Assembly: GCF_963678195.1 (NCBI RefSeq)
Contig: NZ_OY782759.1
Span: 2,852,001 to 2,916,000, forward strand
DNA from: an uncultured Hyphomonas sp.
Lineage (GTDB): Bacteria; Pseudomonadota; Alphaproteobacteria; Caulobacterales; Hyphomonadaceae
Length of the DNA: 64,000 nt
Reading direction: 5' to 3'
Below are positions 56,762 to 64,000 of this stretch, piece by piece; the stretch's first letter is position 1, and every line of letters begins with the position of its first letter. The notes beneath the pieces were generated by a model. That model saw nothing but the letters and a program-made list of their open reading frames with translations, was not told the origin of the DNA and made no database searches. The position numbers and the translations under genes are program-made.

Positions 56762-56925
56762 TCCTTGTCCTCCCGGCCCTTGACTGTGCGCACCGCGCGC
56801 AGAAGGCTCTGTTTGAGATTGGTTCGCATCAACCTTAGCATGGCCGTCAGGTGGCGCCATGCCTAAAGACTCAAGCCAGAAGACCGGGCCGGGCGCAGGA
56901 CCGGACGGATCAGGGGGACGGCATC

Positions 56926-57732
56926 GTGCAAACCATTGCGGGCACAGTGCAGACATGGATCGAGCGCGCCATTGCCGCGGCGCCTGCCGGTCATGTGCCG
57001 TTGCTGCTCCTGTCAGGTCCGCAAGGGGCCGGAAAGTCGACCGCTCTGGCGGCTGCGATCGAAGCGATTTCCCACCCCGTCGCCGGGGCGAGCATTGACG
57101 ACTTCTACCTCACCCATGCTGAGCGGATGGACCTGGCGCGCCGCATCAGCCCGCTGTTCATGACGCGCGGCCCGCCCGGCACGCACGACCTGACCCTGCT
57201 GACAATGACGGTCGCCGCATTGCGCGCGGCCAGCGAGGCGACGGAAACGCCACTGCCCGTATTCGACAAGCTGAAAGACAATCGCGCGCCCGTCTCCGAC
57301 TGGCGTAGCTTCACGGGCCGCCCTGCCGCCATCGTGATCGAAGGCTGGCTGATGGGCGTGCTGCCGCACGACGCCTCGGCGTGGGACGCGCCGCTCAATC
57401 CGGTGGAGACCGAAGACCGCACCGGCGCCTGGCGCCGCCACCAGGAAACGGCCCTTGCCGGCAGCTATCGCGACCTGTGGGACGCAGCCGACAGTTTCTG
57501 TCACATCGTGCCGCCAGATTTCGACTGCGTGCTCGGCTGGCGTCTGCAACAGGAAGCCGCACTGTGGGAGGCACGCGGCGAGGCCATGCCAAAGGAACGC
57601 CGCGACTGGGTCCGCCGCTTCATCCAGCACTATGAACGCCTCACCCGCCGCATGCTGGAAGGCAAACGCCGGCCGGGGGCAGAGATCTATATCGATGCAA
57701 GCCGGACGGTTTTCAGAACGTCTGCTGGCTGA
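56926..57732 (+). CDS. D-glycerate 3-kinase-like P-loop protein
   Basis: 268 residues from the GTG at 56926 (GGGGGA upstream); an ATG at 56851 is possible but gives an unusual Arg-rich start. Walker A is LLLLSGPQGAGKSTALAAAIEA; the family signature TRGPPGTHDLTLLTMTVAALR, KLKDNRAPVSDW and VIEGWLMGV matches glycerate 3-kinases (GlyK/YggC-type), which phosphorylate D-glycerate or related sugar acids. The C-terminal RRDWVRRFIQHYERLTRRML is a helix bundle. Divergent from the amidase, convergent with the quinone oxidoreductase. Confidence 0.85.
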   Translation: MQTIAGTVQTWIERAIAAAPAGHVPLLLLSGPQGAGKSTALAAAIEAISHPVAGASIDDFYLTHAERMDLARRISPLFMTRGPPGTHDLTLLTMTVAALRAASEATETPLPVFDKLKDNRAPVSDWRSFTGRPAAIVIEGWLMGVLPHDASAWDAPLNPVETEDRTGAWRRHQETALAGSYRDLWDAADSFCHIVPPDFDCVLGWRLQQEAALWEARGEAMPKERRDWVRRFIQHYERLTRRMLEGKRRPGAEIYIDASRTVFRTSAG

Positions 57733-57734
57733 GC

Positions 57735-58706
57735 TTAAGGCAACAACACCGTTGCGCCGGTAGTCTTGCCGCTTTCGAGGGCTTCGTGGGCCTTGGCGGC
57801 TTCTTTCATATAGAAGCGCTGGCCGATGTCGGCGCCGAACGTGCCGGTCTTCATGGCGGCGAAGAGGTGACGCGCGCCGCGGGCGAGGTCTTCCGGCTGG
57901 TCGATGAAGCTGAACAGGCTCGGCCGGGTGAGGACCAGCGATCCTCCCGCAGCGAGCCGCCCCGGAGGCATGGGGTCTGCCGCGCCGGAAGCATTGCCGT
58001 AGGAAATCATCCAGCCCCGCTTCTTCAGGCTGGACAGCGAGGCTTCGAAGCTGCGCTTGCCGACACTGTCGAGCGAGACATCAACACCCGCCCCATCCGT
58101 CAGATCACGCACCTTTTTGGCGATATCGTCATAACCGACGATCGTGTCGCTGGCGCCGAGCTCTTCGGCTTTCTCGGCCTTCTCCGGCGTGGAGGTGACA
58201 GCGATGACGCGGGCGCCGAGGCTGGCAGCCCAGGGGGTCAGCACCGAGCCGACACCGCCGACCGGCGCCCAGATCAGCACTGTGTCATGGTCGGTGATGG
58301 GGCGGATCTCAAACAGAAGCATCCAGGCCGTCAGGCCTTTCAACAGGACCGCCGCGCTGTCTTCCTCCGAAATACCGTCTGGCAATTTTACCATCCGGTC
58401 TGCAGGACCGGTGTAATGCGTCGCATAGGTGCCGCTGCCGAGATAGGCGACCCGATCACCGGGCTTCACTTGAGTGACGCCTTCACCAACGGCCTCAACC
58501 GTGCCGGCCCCTTCGGAGCCCTGCACGAAGGGCAACCTCACCGGATAGAGCCCGGTGCGGAAATAGGTGTCGATGAAATTGAGGCCCGAGGCGGCCTGTT
58601 TCACCAACGCCTCGCCGGGACCCGGCTGACGTGGTTCGAAATGCTCCACCTTCAGCACATCCGTGCCGCCGGTTTCGTTCATGATGATCCGGTAAGGCTC
58701 GTGCAT
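57735..58706 (-). CDS. NADPH:quinone oxidoreductase
   Basis: 323 residues, zeta-crystallin/QOR2 type medium-chain dehydrogenase without zinc. The pattern EHFEPRQPGPGEALVKQAASGLNFIDTYFRTG, PGDRVAYLGSGTYATHY, and the NADP motif IWAPVGGVGSVLTPWAASLGARVIAV are characteristic. Reduces quinones by two electrons. Its start lies 1 bp after the TerC gene's stop, so the two may be cotranscribed. Confidence 0.93.
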   Translation of the reverse strand: MHEPYRIIMNETGGTDVLKVEHFEPRQPGPGEALVKQAASGLNFIDTYFRTGLYPVRLPFVQGSEGAGTVEAVGEGVTQVKPGDRVAYLGSGTYATHYTGPADRMVKLPDGISEEDSAAVLLKGLTAWMLLFEIRPITDHDTVLIWAPVGGVGSVLTPWAASLGARVIAVTSTPEKAEKAEELGASDTIVGYDDIAKKVRDLTDGAGVDVSLDSVGKRSFEASLSSLKKRGWMISYGNASGAADPMPPGRLAAGGSLVLTRPSLFSFIDQPEDLARGARHLFAAMKTGTFGADIGQRFYMKEAAKAHEALESGKTTGATVLLP

Positions 58707-58707
58707 G

Positions 58708-59484
58708 TCAGTGTTCTCCAGCTTTGGGCGCCTGCTTGCGCGCCTGAATGTTCAGCAGCTCCACCACCAGCGAGAAGGCGATGGCGAAATACAGATAGCC
58801 TCTCGGAATATGGAAGCCGAGACCGTCGGCCACAAGCGCTACGCCGACAAGAAGGATGAAGGCGAGGGCCAGCATCTTGGTCGTCGGGTGGTCTGCAATG
58901 AAGTTTGCCAGGGGGGTGGCCGCGACGGCCATGACGAAAGTCGACAGGATAACCGCCCCGATCATGACGGCCAGAATATCCGTCATGCCAATAGCCGTAA
59001 TCACACTGTCCAGCGAGAAGACAATATTGATCACGAACAACTGGATCACCACGCTGCTGAAGCTGCCCTGCGCCGTCGTTTCTTCATGGCCGGTCCCCTC
59101 CACGGCAGAGTGGATTTCCTGCGTGCCTTTCCAGAGCAGGAACAAGCCGCCGCCGAACAGGATGAGATCCTTCAGCGTTACTTCTTCAACATGATGCATG
59201 ACCTCAGTGCTGCCATTCGCCACGAATACGGCAAGTGCATGCGGCAGGTGGAACAGCGGCGACTTGTCGAGCTGCAGGATCCAGAAGATCAGGCCCAGCA
59301 TGGCAATCCGCAGGACCATGGCGCCCCAGACGCCGATGCGCGTAGCGGTCTGCTTCTGGTCGCCCTTAAGCTTGCCGGTCGCGATGGACACAAACAGGAG
59401 ATTGTCGATACCGAGCACGATTTCGAGGAAGGTCAGGGTGGCGAGGCTGCCCCAGAAAGCCGGTGAGGCGAGTAGTTCCGTCAT
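58708..59484 (-). CDS. TerC-family membrane protein
   Basis: 258 residues from the ATG at 59484 (MTELLASPAFWGSLATLTFLEI). About seven to eight transmembrane helices; the TerC motif LEIVLGIDNLLFVSIATGKLKGDQ and, in the second half, VINIVFSLDSVITAIGMTDIL carry the conserved Asp pairs. Linked in other bacteria to metal export (manganese) during protein secretion or tellurite resistance. Shares a 1-bp gap with the quinone oxidoreductase. Confidence 0.9.
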   Translation of the reverse strand: MTELLASPAFWGSLATLTFLEIVLGIDNLLFVSIATGKLKGDQKQTATRIGVWGAMVLRIAMLGLIFWILQLDKSPLFHLPHALAVFVANGSTEVMHHVEEVTLKDLILFGGGLFLLWKGTQEIHSAVEGTGHEETTAQGSFSSVVIQLFVINIVFSLDSVITAIGMTDILAVMIGAVILSTFVMAVAATPLANFIADHPTTKMLALAFILLVGVALVADGLGFHIPRGYLYFAIAFSLVVELLNIQARKQAPKAGEH

Positions 59485-59573
59485 GAAAGGGTCTCCCGGT
59501 TTGCCGCCATTTGCGGCAGTTGAACCGTGCTGCGCGGTGGAGCGCAAGCCCGACTCGCGATCTGTTTAAGCCC

Positions 59574-60158
59574 ATGGACCTGTTTGGAACCCTCACCTGC
59601 GGCGTGGATGAAGCTGGCCGCGGCCCCTGGGCCGGACCGGTGACAGCAGCAGCCGTGATCCTCGACCCGGCGAACCCGATCGAGGGCCTGACAGACTCCA
59701 AGAAACTCTCCGAAGCCAAACGCGAAGCCCTGGCCCCGCTCATCCGCGAGCGTGCCATGGCCTGGTGCGTTGCCCATGCCAGCGTCGAGGAGATTGACCG
59801 GCTGAACATCCGCGAGGCGACCTTCCTGGCCATGCGGCGCGCGGTGGAGGGGCTGCAGCACGCGCCGTCTCTCGCGCTGATCGATGGCAACGCCCTGCCC
59901 GGCGGCCTCGCCTGTGAGGCCCGCGCGATTGTCAAAGGCGACCTGAAAGAGCCGGCCATCTCAGCCGCCTCGATCCTCGCCAAGACTGTCCGCGACGCGC
60001 TGATGCAGGAGCTGGACGCAGCGCACCCCGGCTATGGCCTTGCCAAACACAAGGGATACGGCACCGCCGCCCACGCCGAAGCCCTTACCCGCCTTGGCCC
60101 GGCACCCTGCCACAGGATGAGCTTCGCCCCGGTGCGCAAAGCCAGCCTGTCCGCCTGA
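59574..60158 (+). CDS. rnhB: ribonuclease HII
   Basis: 194 residues. Removes ribonucleotides from RNA-DNA hybrids. The catalytic acids are in [19 protein letters not shown] (Asp-Glu), then [23 protein letters not shown] (Asp) and [19 protein letters not shown] (Asp). The C-terminal [18 protein letters not shown] is the conserved tail. The next gene, the GIY-YIG gene, starts about 115 bp downstream and has its own CtrA box. Confidence 0.95.
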   Translation: MDLFGTLTCGVDEAGRGPWAGPVTAAAVILDPANPIEGLTDSKKLSEAKREALAPLIRERAMAWCVAHASVEEIDRLNIREATFLAMRRAVEGLQHAPSLALIDGNALPGGLACEARAIVKGDLKEPAISAASILAKTVRDALMQELDAAHPGYGLAKHKGYGTAAHAEALTRLGPAPCHRMSFAPVRKASLSA

Positions 60159-60215
60159 CGCCTGGCAGAGCCGGATCAGACTCAGCGAAATCTACGTTCA
60201 CCAGATGCCAGAGGG

Positions 60216-60230
60216 TTAACCGGCCATTAA
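60216..60230. promoter_or_regulatory. full CtrA box before GIY-YIG gene
   Basis: TTAACCGGCCATTAA, extending to TTAAC-N6-TTAAC, the exact CtrA consensus, 42 bp before the GIY-YIG start. Predicts cell-cycle-controlled expression of the gene. Confidence 0.65.
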
Positions 60231-60271
60231 CCGTCTCAGCCGAGCTTCGCGGAATCGACGTGGAGGGATAC

Positions 60272-60694
60272 ATGATCCTGTTGTTTGGCTGGCATACCTG
60301 GTGGGGCGAATCCGGCCGACCGTACCGGTTCAATATTACGCTGACGCGCAAGGGCCTGCCGGATGAGGGCGGGATCTATATCTTCGTGCGCCGGCGGTTC
60401 GTGTTCTTCCTGGAGCCGCTTTACATCGGCAAGGCCACCAATTTCCGCTCCCGCCTGATCGGGCATGAGCGCTGGTGGGAAGCCTGGTGGAAACGCGGGG
60501 CGACCGAACGCCATGTAATGATTGTAAAAAAACCGGCTGACCGGGCCCGTGTCGAGGAAGACCTGATCCGCAATTACCAGCCGCGGATGAACGACATTCT
60601 CATCCCGCGGGGCGCCGATGATGCACCGAACAACAAGCGCCTGCGCCGCTGGTGGAAGATCAAACGCTGGTTCCGGATTCCGTTTCTCACCTAG
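60272..60694 (+). CDS. GIY-YIG domain protein
   Basis: 140 residues. The GIY-YIG nuclease fold: GGIYIFVRR (residues about 33-41), then PLYIGKATNFRSRLIGHERWWEAWWKRGATERHVMIVKKP, and the catalytic-position Glu/Asn in RARVEEDLIRNYQPRMND. The domain is short and stand-alone (like UPF0213/YhbQ), with a basic C-terminus (KRLRRWWKIKRWFRIPF). The start at 60272 follows GGAGGG; a GTG at 60260 is an alternative. Its stop overlaps the convergent next gene. Its function in this group is unclear; stand-alone GIY-YIG proteins are linked to DNA repair or uptake. Confidence 0.82.
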   Translation: MILLFGWHTWWGESGRPYRFNITLTRKGLPDEGGIYIFVRRRFVFFLEPLYIGKATNFRSRLIGHERWWEAWWKRGATERHVMIVKKPADRARVEEDLIRNYQPRMNDILIPRGADDAPNNKRLRRWWKIKRWFRIPFLT

Positions 60695-61473
60695 ACCGCA
60701 GGCGAGACCTGCACAGTCTGCCAGATCAGGCTGCAGGGAGACGAGGTGGACAGGAACGCGATGTCCGCCGCATCGCGCCCGACACCGATCCGGACAAGAT
60801 TTTCCACCGGCACCAGCCCGGTCGGATCGACAAGCCACCAGGCGTTCTCAAGATACACCTCGAACACCGCATGGAAATCCTGCGGCTCGAGCCCCAGCGC
60901 ATAGGCGCTGACCGCGCGAGCCGGAATATTGAGTGCGCGGCAGAGCGTTATGCCGAGGTGGGTAAAGTCGCGGCAAACGCCTCTGCGCTCCACAAATGTG
61001 TGCTCGGCTGTCGTGTCGGCGCTGCTGATGCCGAAGGCATATTCGATGTTTTCGTAAAGCCAGCTCAGCACCGCCTGTACCATGACGCCGCCCTCCGGAA
61101 TTGATCCGAACGTTTTATCCGCGAACGAGATGAACCGGTCCGACGCACAATAGCGGCTGGGCAACAGGAAGACGAGCGCTTCGACCGGAAGGTCCGGCCA
61201 GGCGTGCCGGGTCGCCCCGGATGGCAGGAGAGATCGCGCACCATTGTCGACAACCGCTTCGTACCGGATGCCCACATCGCCGGACAGCTCTGCCCGGAAG
61301 CGGCGCTCGCCGCGGGCATCTGCCGGATCGAAAACCAGCTGTGGCAGCGGGTCGATCTCAAGGCTTTCCGATATGACAGTCTGGTCCGGTGAGGTCGCGG
61401 CATGTACCGAGACGACGGCCCCAGTCCCGGGCTGGAAGGAATAGCGCAGGTCTGACGACACATGCAGCTTCAT
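60691..61473 (-). CDS. transglutaminase-like protein
   Basis: 260 residues from MKLHVSSDLRYSFQPG. Transglut_core/N pair: an N-terminal beta domain (LEIDPLPQLVFDPADARGERRFRAEL), then the catalytic triad region EHTFVERRGVCRDFTHLGITLCRALNIPARAVSAYALG (Cys), DFHAVFEVYLENAWWLVDPTG (His, Asp). The Cys-His-Asp order and RGVCRDFTHL are typical of predicted cysteine proteases/amidases (COG1305) rather than true crosslinking enzymes. Divergent from ttcA with about 95 bp between. Confidence 0.88.
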   Translation of the reverse strand: MKLHVSSDLRYSFQPGTGAVVSVHAATSPDQTVISESLEIDPLPQLVFDPADARGERRFRAELSGDVGIRYEAVVDNGARSLLPSGATRHAWPDLPVEALVFLLPSRYCASDRFISFADKTFGSIPEGGVMVQAVLSWLYENIEYAFGISSADTTAEHTFVERRGVCRDFTHLGITLCRALNIPARAVSAYALGLEPQDFHAVFEVYLENAWWLVDPTGLVPVENLVRIGVGRDAADIAFLSTSSPCSLIWQTVQVSPAV

Positions 61474-61568
61474 GAAAGCCTCCGAAAATTGGAAACACGT
61501 CTGATGGATCGCCTCATGGCACAGCCCGGGCCCGCCGTCTTCTCGGGCTTGTGTGTTAACGCCCAGCC

Positions 61569-62480
61569 ATGGCAAAGCTGCACGCCATGGCAGATGATGT
61601 TTCCTCTTTCACCGGTGTGCCCCCGCTTTTCGCGGAGACGCCGGATTCGGTGAGCTTCAAGAAGCTGCGCAAGCGGCTGGTCCGCGGCGCGCTTCAGGCG
61701 ATCGACGCCTATGGCATGGTTGACCGGCGCGCGGTGGAGAGCGGCGCGGCACCCCGGCCGAAATGGCTGGTCTGCCTCTCCGGCGGCAAGGACAGCTACG
61801 GCCTGCTGGCGGTGCTGATGGATTTGCAATACCAGGGTGCCCTGCCCGTGGACCTCATTGCCTGCAATCTCGACCAAGGCCAGCCGGGCTTTCCCAAACA
61901 CATCCTGCCGGAATGGCTGGAGAAGATCGGCGCCACGTATCGCATCGTGACCGAGGACACGTATTCCATCGTCACCGAAAAAGTGCCGGAAGGGCGGACT
62001 TTCTGCTCCATGTGCTCGCGCCTGCGCCGGGGCATCCTCTACCGTATCGCGCGGGAGGAAGGCTGCGATGCCATCGTGCTCGGCCACCACCGCGATGACG
62101 CGCTGGAGACATTCATGATGAACCTCATCCATGGCGGACGTCTCGCCGCAATGCCGCCAAAGCTGCTGAATGATGAGGGCGATGTCATGGTGCTCCGCCC
62201 TCTGATTACAGCAGCGGAGGACGATCTTGAGAAGTTCTCCAATGCAATGAACTTCCCGATCATCCCGTGCAATCTGTGCGGCAGCCAGGACGGCCTGCAG
62301 CGCGTGGCGATGAAACAGATGCTGACCGAGTGGGAACGCAAGAAGCCCGGCGTGCGCCAGGTGATGGCCCACGCCCTCGCCACCGTCCGGCCCAGCCACC
62401 TGCACGACCCGAAAATTTTTGACTTCATCGGCCTCGCCCCCGGCGGCGAAGGCGAAGACGACCCGAACGTGCCGTTCTGA
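61569..62480 (+). CDS. ttcA: tRNA 2-thiocytidine(32) synthetase
   Basis: 303 residues. Thiolates C32 in some tRNAs with an Fe-S cluster. PP-loop [26 protein letters not shown] (cluster CxxC), CNLCGSQ (third ligand) and [21 protein letters not shown]. An internal ATG (61587) is an alternative start. The end DDPNVPF is encoded by a 17-bp sequence repeated at the end of the next gene. Confidence 0.95.
   Translation: MAKLHAMADDVSSFTGVPPLFAETPDSVSFKKLRKRLVRGALQAIDAYGMVDRRAVESGAAPRPKWLVCLSGGKDSYGLLAVLMDLQYQGALPVDLIACNLDQGQPGFPKHILPEWLEKIGATYRIVTEDTYSIVTEKVPEGRTFCSMCSRLRRGILYRIAREEGCDAIVLGHHRDDALETFMMNLIHGGRLAAMPPKLLNDEGDVMVLRPLITAAEDDLEKFSNAMNFPIIPCNLCGSQDGLQRVAMKQMLTEWERKKPGVRQVMAHALATVRPSHLHDPKIFDFIGLAPGGEGEDDPNVPF
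62464..62480. repeat. 17-bp direct repeat, copy 1
   Basis: CGAACGTGCCGTTCTGA, the exact 3' end of ttcA including its stop. Identical to 63512-63528. The interval between repeats contains exactly one gene. Confidence 0.8.
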
Positions 62481-62523
62481 AGCACACCTGACAAAGAGCC
62501 GGCCCAGACTGGCAGGAGGCGAT

Positions 62524-63528
62524 ATGCCATCTGATCAAGCAAAGCACCCGCTCGCCACACATATTACCGACCACGGACAGTTCGGGCACCCGGTCTCGGA
62601 CAATATCCACGCCTATCTGAACGCACTTTACGAAGGCAAACTCTACGAAACACTTTCCGCAGGGTATCCCGGCCGGAAAATCATCCTCAATCTTGCCCAT
62701 GCCTATTCGCTGATGAGCCAGGAAATATTCTGGACCGAGGATGAGGCCTACGAGCAGGCCCTGAACGCGTTCCCCTACCTCGCAGATCATATCGCCGGAA
62801 CGGATCTGGGCCTGGCGGACCTTTACCATGTCTCGGTGATCGTAGAGAATTTCTTCGATGGGGATTTGGACGGTCAGGGCCCCGCTCACCTCACCCGGCT
62901 CAACGCTCCGATAAAGTTACTGGCGGAACTTTTTGAGCGGCCTGATTACAAGACAGCGATCTGCACCGCACTGGAAAACAAGTCCCGGTCAGATTTCCAT
63001 GAACTTATCTCCATGGCGACCTTGTTCTATGGAGACGATGCGTTCGATCTGTTCTTCAGTTTTGCAGAAGCCCAGCCTGTCCAGGCGCTGGAGCCTGCCT
63101 ACTGGCTAATCGACATGAACGATGCCCAGCGCGAGAGATTCATTTCCTGGGCGCGACGTCACATGCCTTCGGGGCTTTCGCTGCCAGTATCGGCGCGCAC
63201 GCAGGACTATGACGAAACAGTCTCCCAAATTCTCGACCGTATCGAATGGAAGCACGAGCACACGCTGAAATCGATTCGGGACCGGGTGGATTTTACGATC
63301 TGGGGGCTTTGCTCGGCTGACAAGTTCAAAGCAGCAAATGCGGCTTATCTGCTGGAAGACCTGCCGGTCAGTCAGTGGCCTGAGGGAAGTCTGGCCGTCA
63401 TTTCCGGGCTGTACGAAGACATGGAACCAAACTGGACCTCGTTCAAATCCAGAGGTGGCAAGGGAAGTTACACAACCCACAGGGAGAGGCTGGGCGAGCT
63501 CCTGAAAAAGGCGAACGTGCCGTTCTGA
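62524..63528 (+). CDS. hypothetical protein, unknown function
   Basis: 334 residues from the ATG at 62524 (GGCAGGAGG upstream). No signal peptide or membrane segment. The sequence is mainly alpha-helical: HAYLNALYEGKLYETLSAGYPG, LIDMNDAQRERFISWARRH, KAANAAYLLEDLPVSQWPEG, and looks like a series of short helical repeats, though no clear HEAT or TPR motif. A Ser/Thr-Arg-rich end (SFKSRGGKGSYTTHRERLGELLKKANVPF) repeats the ttcA ending NVPF. No homologue recognised; its flanking direct repeat suggests acquisition. Confidence 0.72.
   Translation: MPSDQAKHPLATHITDHGQFGHPVSDNIHAYLNALYEGKLYETLSAGYPGRKIILNLAHAYSLMSQEIFWTEDEAYEQALNAFPYLADHIAGTDLGLADLYHVSVIVENFFDGDLDGQGPAHLTRLNAPIKLLAELFERPDYKTAICTALENKSRSDFHELISMATLFYGDDAFDLFFSFAEAQPVQALEPAYWLIDMNDAQRERFISWARRHMPSGLSLPVSARTQDYDETVSQILDRIEWKHEHTLKSIRDRVDFTIWGLCSADKFKAANAAYLLEDLPVSQWPEGSLAVISGLYEDMEPNWTSFKSRGGKGSYTTHRERLGELLKKANVPF
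63512..63528. repeat. 17-bp direct repeat, copy 2
   Basis: CGAACGTGCCGTTCTGA again, at the 3' end of the hypothetical gene. Same frame as copy 1, so both proteins end in NVPF. Confidence 0.8.
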
Positions 63529-63555
63529 CAATCAGGCCAGCAAGTCCGGAAGCGA

Positions 63556-64000
63556 TCACATCACGCATTCGTCTCCATCCGGCATCAGCCGGAAGTCTTC
63601 CTTGGGCAGAAGGCGGAAATGGGTGCCCGTCCTTGTGGCCGCCAGTATCCGGTCGCAGCGAAATGTGCGCGATGCATTCCGCAGATGGTCCTGCGCGACA
63701 ACATACCAGACCGGGTATTTCAGCAGGAGGTAGTGCGGTTCGATTTCCCGTTCGGACGTCTCACCATCCTCTCTCTGATATCGTATCTTCAGCGCTTCCT
63801 GATCCGTGAACGCCTGATGCAGGGCCTGAACGATCGGCTTTGGTGGGGGTGACGTCCCCGCCTGCACATAGGTCGACACGGTGACACCCACGAGGATACG
63901 AGATTTCAGGCGGTTTACCCTTTCGCGCTTTGCCGGCGAAAAGGAAGCCACCAATTGCCGCCTGACCGAGTCGAGGTTCGCCAGAAACATGGGTGAGTTC
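63556..64000 (-). CDS. WYL-domain transcriptional regulator, C-terminal part (runs off right edge)
   Basis: The C-terminal 144+ residues of a YafY-type regulator; the reading frame stays open to the right edge, so the HTH domain lies outside. The ATG at 63990 is probably internal. The WYL domain is visible in ALKIRYQREDGETSEREIEPHYLLLKYPVWYVVAQDHLRNASRTFRCDRILAATRTGTHF. WYL domains sense ligands, often nucleotide or nucleic acid signals. Next to the repeat-bracketed unknown gene, converging with it. Confidence 0.88.
   Translation of the reverse strand, partial: NSPMFLANLDSVRRQLVASFSPAKRERVNRLKSRILVGVTVSTYVQAGTSPPPKPIVQALHQAFTDQEALKIRYQREDGETSEREIEPHYLLLKYPVWYVVAQDHLRNASRTFRCDRILAATRTGTHFRLLPKEDFRLMPDGDECVM

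Overview
The window is a high-GC stretch of chromosome from an alphaproteobacterium, most likely a member of the Hyphomonadaceae/Caulobacterales group (Hyphomonas-like). This is inferred from a PodJ-like polar-organelle protein, two full CtrA-type boxes (TTAA-N7-TTAA), adjacent recA and alaS, an RNase E with an acidic insert in its S1 domain, a DUF2093 protein, and intergenic palindromic repeats of the kind scattered through Caulobacterales genomes. No rRNA operon, phage, transposase or CRISPR array was seen. One tRNA gene, tRNA-Pro(CGG), is present. Nearly all genes are chromosomal housekeeping or metabolic genes.

Layout. 0-5 kb: a truncated CocE/NonD hydrolase, a transglutaminase-like protein and an acyl-CoA dehydrogenase, then a small accessory patch (about 2.64-4.73 kb) with a duplicated 80-bp element, a tiny membrane protein and an AT-richer secreted protein of unknown function. 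4.8-9.7 kb: a leftward MraY/WecA-type transferase, ispE and TPR-lipoprotein cluster, and an AmiC-type amidase. 10.2-12.9 kb: RNase E with a bidirectional terminator. 12.9-21.3 kb: a fatty-acid beta-oxidation block (two acyl-CoA dehydrogenases, thioesterase, PPOX-fold protein, thiolase, FadB-like fusion) together with a MerR-family regulator; matching candidate operators precede both the regulator and the five-gene operon. 21.5-25.1 kb: podJ-like gene behind a CtrA box.

25.1-29.8 kb: a translationally coupled pair of secreted amidohydrolases, one of which lacks the metal ligands, then a small membrane protein and an acyltransferase. 29.8-34.5 kb: complete glycine cleavage operon gcvT-gcvH-gcvPA-gcvPB under a tandem glycine riboswitch. 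34.6-38.5 kb: a nuclease/phosphatase-fold lipoprotein, membrane proteins and a DUF697 protein, ending in a cluster of palindromic intergenic repeats (38.1-38.8 kb). 39-47.8 kb: argS, ispH, a ferritin-like diiron protein, cytochrome b561 and a cytochrome c, tRNA hydroxylase TrhO, a GFA-family protein and a glutathione transferase. 47.8-50.2 kb: tRNA-Pro followed by two matched 25-nt palindromes, a small conserved protein and a MATE transporter.

50.2-64 kb: alaS, recA (with a palindromic candidate SOS operator), a DUF2093 protein, an M23 peptidase, an amidase, a glycerate-kinase-like protein, a quinone oxidoreductase, a TerC protein, rnhB, a GIY-YIG protein behind a second CtrA box, a transglutaminase-like protein, ttcA, an unrecognised protein bracketed by an exact 17-bp direct repeat, and the C-terminal part of a WYL-domain regulator running off the right edge.

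Functionally, the strongest regulatory themes are CtrA (cell cycle/polarity), MerR-controlled acyl-CoA catabolism, glycine sensing and SOS. No clearly new multi-gene system stands out. The best candidates for novelty are the pseudoenzyme-paired amidohydrolases, the repeat-bracketed gene at 62.5 kb, the AT-rich secreted protein at 3.5 kb, and the CtrA-box-driven GIY-YIG gene.
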